Source: Tetrahymena thermophila SB210 (Eukaryota; Ciliophora; Oligohymenophorea; Hymenostomatida; Tetrahymenidae). From it: DNA of 64,000 bases. The notes beneath the pieces are model-generated. The model saw only the letters and a program-made list of their open reading frames with translations. It was not told the DNA's origin and ran no database searches. The DNA is taken from positions 292,819 through 356,818 of the forward strand of contig NW_002476216.1 of NCBI RefSeq assembly GCF_000189635.1, read 5' to 3'. Shown here one piece after another: positions 61,806 to 64,000 of the stretch. The first letter of the stretch is position 1, and every line of letters begins with the position of its first letter. The position numbers and the translations under genes were made by a program.

Positions 61806-64000
61806 ATGATACAATAGAAAAAATATTTTAACAATCTACAAAAAGTTAATATTTAATTTTTATAAATTAATTGTTTCAATTTACTTTTATTAATAACAAA
61901 AGTTTACAAACTCTTCACTTTAATTGATTTAGGTTCTACATATTGATCTGAATAACAAGTATATTTGATTTATTAATATTTTTTTTTCCATATTTTATTT
62001 ATTTAATTTTGAAAAGATTTAAAATATTATTTTTCAAATTTAAATTATCATCTATTTTCATTGTTAATTTATACAATATTTTTTAATTATTTTAATTTAA
62101 TATTTATTATGATAATTTATTTTTTATATTTTTCTTCTTTTTTTCCTTCTAACTAACAAATTAACTACACATTTTTCTTCAATATTTAAAAAGGTTGAAT
62201 TAAATTGGTGAAATTGGTATATCTAGCATAGTTTCTTGTTTAGGAAAGTGCACTAATCTTATTAATTTGACACTTGATCTAAGGTAAAAACAGTTTATTT
62301 GTTTAGGATTGTGATATTTTTGAATATAAAAATGAATTTAAAATAATAAAACTCTTTTAATTTATTTATTTATGAAATTTTTATTTAATTTATTTAATCT
62401 TTTTTTATTCTACTTATATTTATATATTTCCTCGTTTATTAGTTTATTAATAAACTCATTTTTTCATTTTCAACTTTTGTAATTTTACTAATAAGTTAAT
62501 TAATTAATATCTTATTATTTCATTCATATATTTTCATTGTTTTTTTCCTTTTAACTAACAAACAAATTAACTATAATATTTATTTTTTATTTAATATTAA
62601 AAAGGTCAAACTAAATTGGTGATTAAGGCGCATCAGACTTAGCTTCTGGTTTAGGAAAGTGCACTAATCTCTCATATTTGATACTTGATCTAAGGTAAAA
62701 ACACTTTATTTGTTTAATATTGTGATAATTTTGAATATAAAAATGAATTTTAAACAAAAAACTCTTTTAATTCATTTATTATTGAGCTTTTGATTTGATC
62801 TATTTTCTTTAATCTCTTGTGTTTTTTATATTTTTATATGCTATTAATCCTCATTTATTAACACCAACCTCCCCCCCCCCCCAAAATTTTTACCCTCTGG
62901 ATGGAAATCTCCCATTTTAGCCCTACCTAGGTTGACAGGTCGGTGGGTCTTATTGAGGAAATACGGTATTTTAAAAATTTTGGATTCTATTCAATATCAT
63001 TCTAAAAAATTTTTTCTTGGGTGTTAATATGTTCGGGTGTTAATTAATAAGGATTGATAGTTTTTTTATCTATTTGTTTGTTTTTATTTTAATTTAAATA
63101 ATTTTTTCATTTTAAATTTTTGCTTCTATTATTAATTAATTTCTTATTATTTCATATTTTTTCTTCATTTTTTCCTATTAACTAACTAATACTTTAACTT
63201 TTTATTTTTTTTCTATATTTAAAAAGATCGAATTAAATTAGTGATAGAGGTGTATCAAGCATAGGTTCAGATTTAGTAAATTGTACTAATCTCTCAAATT
63301 TGATACTTTATTTAAGGTAAAAATAATTTATTTGCTTTAAATTGTGATTTTTTTAATATAAAAATTAATTTAAAACAACATAACTAATTCTTTTAATTTA
63401 TTTATTTAAGAGCTTTTCATTTGATTTAATTTTCTTTTTTTATATATATTTACTTCTTTGTATTTTGTATGATAGTAAATTTAACTGATTTTTTCATTCT
63501 CAACTTTTACTTTTATTATTAATTAATTTGTTACTTTTTTCATATTTTTCTTCAATTTTTTCTATTAATTAAATAATAAATTAACTTTATATTTGTTATT
63601 CAATATTTATAAAGGTCAAATTATATTGGTAAATTTGGTGCATCAAATCTTGGTTCTAGTTTAGGAAAGTGCACTAAACTCTCAAATTTGACACTTTAAT
63701 TATGGTAAAAACAGTTTTTATTTGGATTGTGATATTTTTGAATAAATAATTAATTCTTTTAATTTACTTATTTATGAGCTTTTTATTTGATTTATTTTTC
63801 TTTATTTTATTTTGCTTTTATTTATTTATATTCTTATTTATTTATTAGTTAATTTAACACATTTTTTATTTTTATTTTTTGAATCTATTATTTACTTACT
63901 ATTTCATATGATTTCTTCATTTTTTCCTATTAACTAACGAACAAATTAACTCTATATTTTTTCATCAATAATTAAAAAGGGAAAATATGATTGATAATGG
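61806..64000 (+). CDS. exon-per-repeat LRR protein E, 5' part (runs off the window)
   Basis: Exons 61806-61844, 61903-61958, 62194-62283, 62605-62694, 63227-63316, 63615-63704 and 63980 onward. Exon 1 (MIQQKKYFNNLQK) is 39 nt, like genes C and D, and starts almost identically to gene D. Exon 2 is 56 nt and ends in phase 2. The next four exons are exactly 90 nt, phase 2 on both sides. They give repeats such as NQIGEIGISSIVSCLGKCTN and NYIGKFGASNLGSSLGKCTK. The last visible exon opens with NMIDNG and is cut by the window edge. The introns are also similar to each other, so exon plus intron form tandem units of roughly 365-410 bp, apart from one enlarged by an insertion. The opposite orientation to A-D shows the cluster is not a single head-to-tail array. 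Confidence 0.82.
62841..63060. mobile_element. 220-bp element with 25-bp terminal inverted repeats (MITE-like)
   Basis: The left end (62841-62865) and the reverse complement of the right end (63060-63036) agree at 22 of 25 positions. Both start CTAT and end TTAACACC. The element carries a C12 run and a GC-richer core unlike the surroundings and has no coding capacity. It sits in the intron between two repeat exons of LRR gene E. That intron is 532 nt against 321, 298 and 275 for its neighbours; the excess of about 211 nt over the longest neighbour is close to the element's size. Confidence 0.75.

Noticed and set aside
62869-62884. C-rich run followed by AAAA, resembling a ciliate telomere repeat
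   Set aside because: It is one C12 homopolymer inside the inverted-repeat element, not repeated CCCCAA units, and ordinary gene sequence continues on both sides.

Overview
The window reads as macronuclear DNA of a ciliate of the Tetrahymena type. It is very AT-rich and its genes are densely packed. Every long coding region runs through TAA and TAG (read as glutamine) and ends only at TGA. Introns are short and AT-rich, with GT...AG ends. With the standard code the genes look broken; with the ciliate code I could build 20 gene models whose splice phases close exactly. One of them carries a one-base frameshift. I saw no rRNA, tRNA, CRISPR array or telomere repeat.

Left part (1-12 kb): two Pam18/Tim14-type J-proteins of the mitochondrial import motor lie side by side, one of them with a long N-terminal extension. 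They are followed by a tandem pair of NUDT15-like Nudix hydrolases inside a duplication of about 2 kb, and then by the eIF2B gamma subunit. Middle-left (12-24 kb, all minus strand): a RING/B-box/LRR protein, an LRR gene built from 90-nt exons, and an intronless 1476-residue Asn/Gln-rich protein. Middle (25-38.5 kb, all plus strand): an EF-hand protein, two intronless LRR genes in tandem, an XRCC2-like RAD51 paralogue with a decayed Walker A motif, a two-helix membrane protein and a calcium-dependent protein kinase (CDPK).

Right part (40-64 kb) is an LRR gene cluster. Four minus-strand genes, in two tandem pairs (40.3-46.4 kb and 46.8-58.8 kb), and one plus-strand gene (61.8 kb to the window end) are made of repeated exons. 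Each exon encodes one leucine-rich repeat, is almost always exactly 90 nt, and begins and ends in phase 2. Whole exon-intron units can therefore be gained or lost without breaking the frame, and the pairs show this: the 53-59 kb gene has two more repeat exons than its sister, decayed exons are visible, and one copy carries a GC donor. A 220-bp element with terminal inverted repeats sits in one intron of the plus-strand gene. Between the LRR genes lie a small cysteine-rich secreted-protein gene and a dead copy of it.

The LRR cluster is the most unusual content: a modular, fast-changing gene family. Nothing in the sequence fixes what it binds. I believe 90-bp-exon LRR families have been reported in Tetrahymena comparative genomics, but this is from memory and unverified. 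The other genes are housekeeping, signalling or ciliary in character and show no operon-like arrangement. Exon coordinates come from manual reading of frame, splice dinucleotides and paralogue comparison; no transcript data were available.
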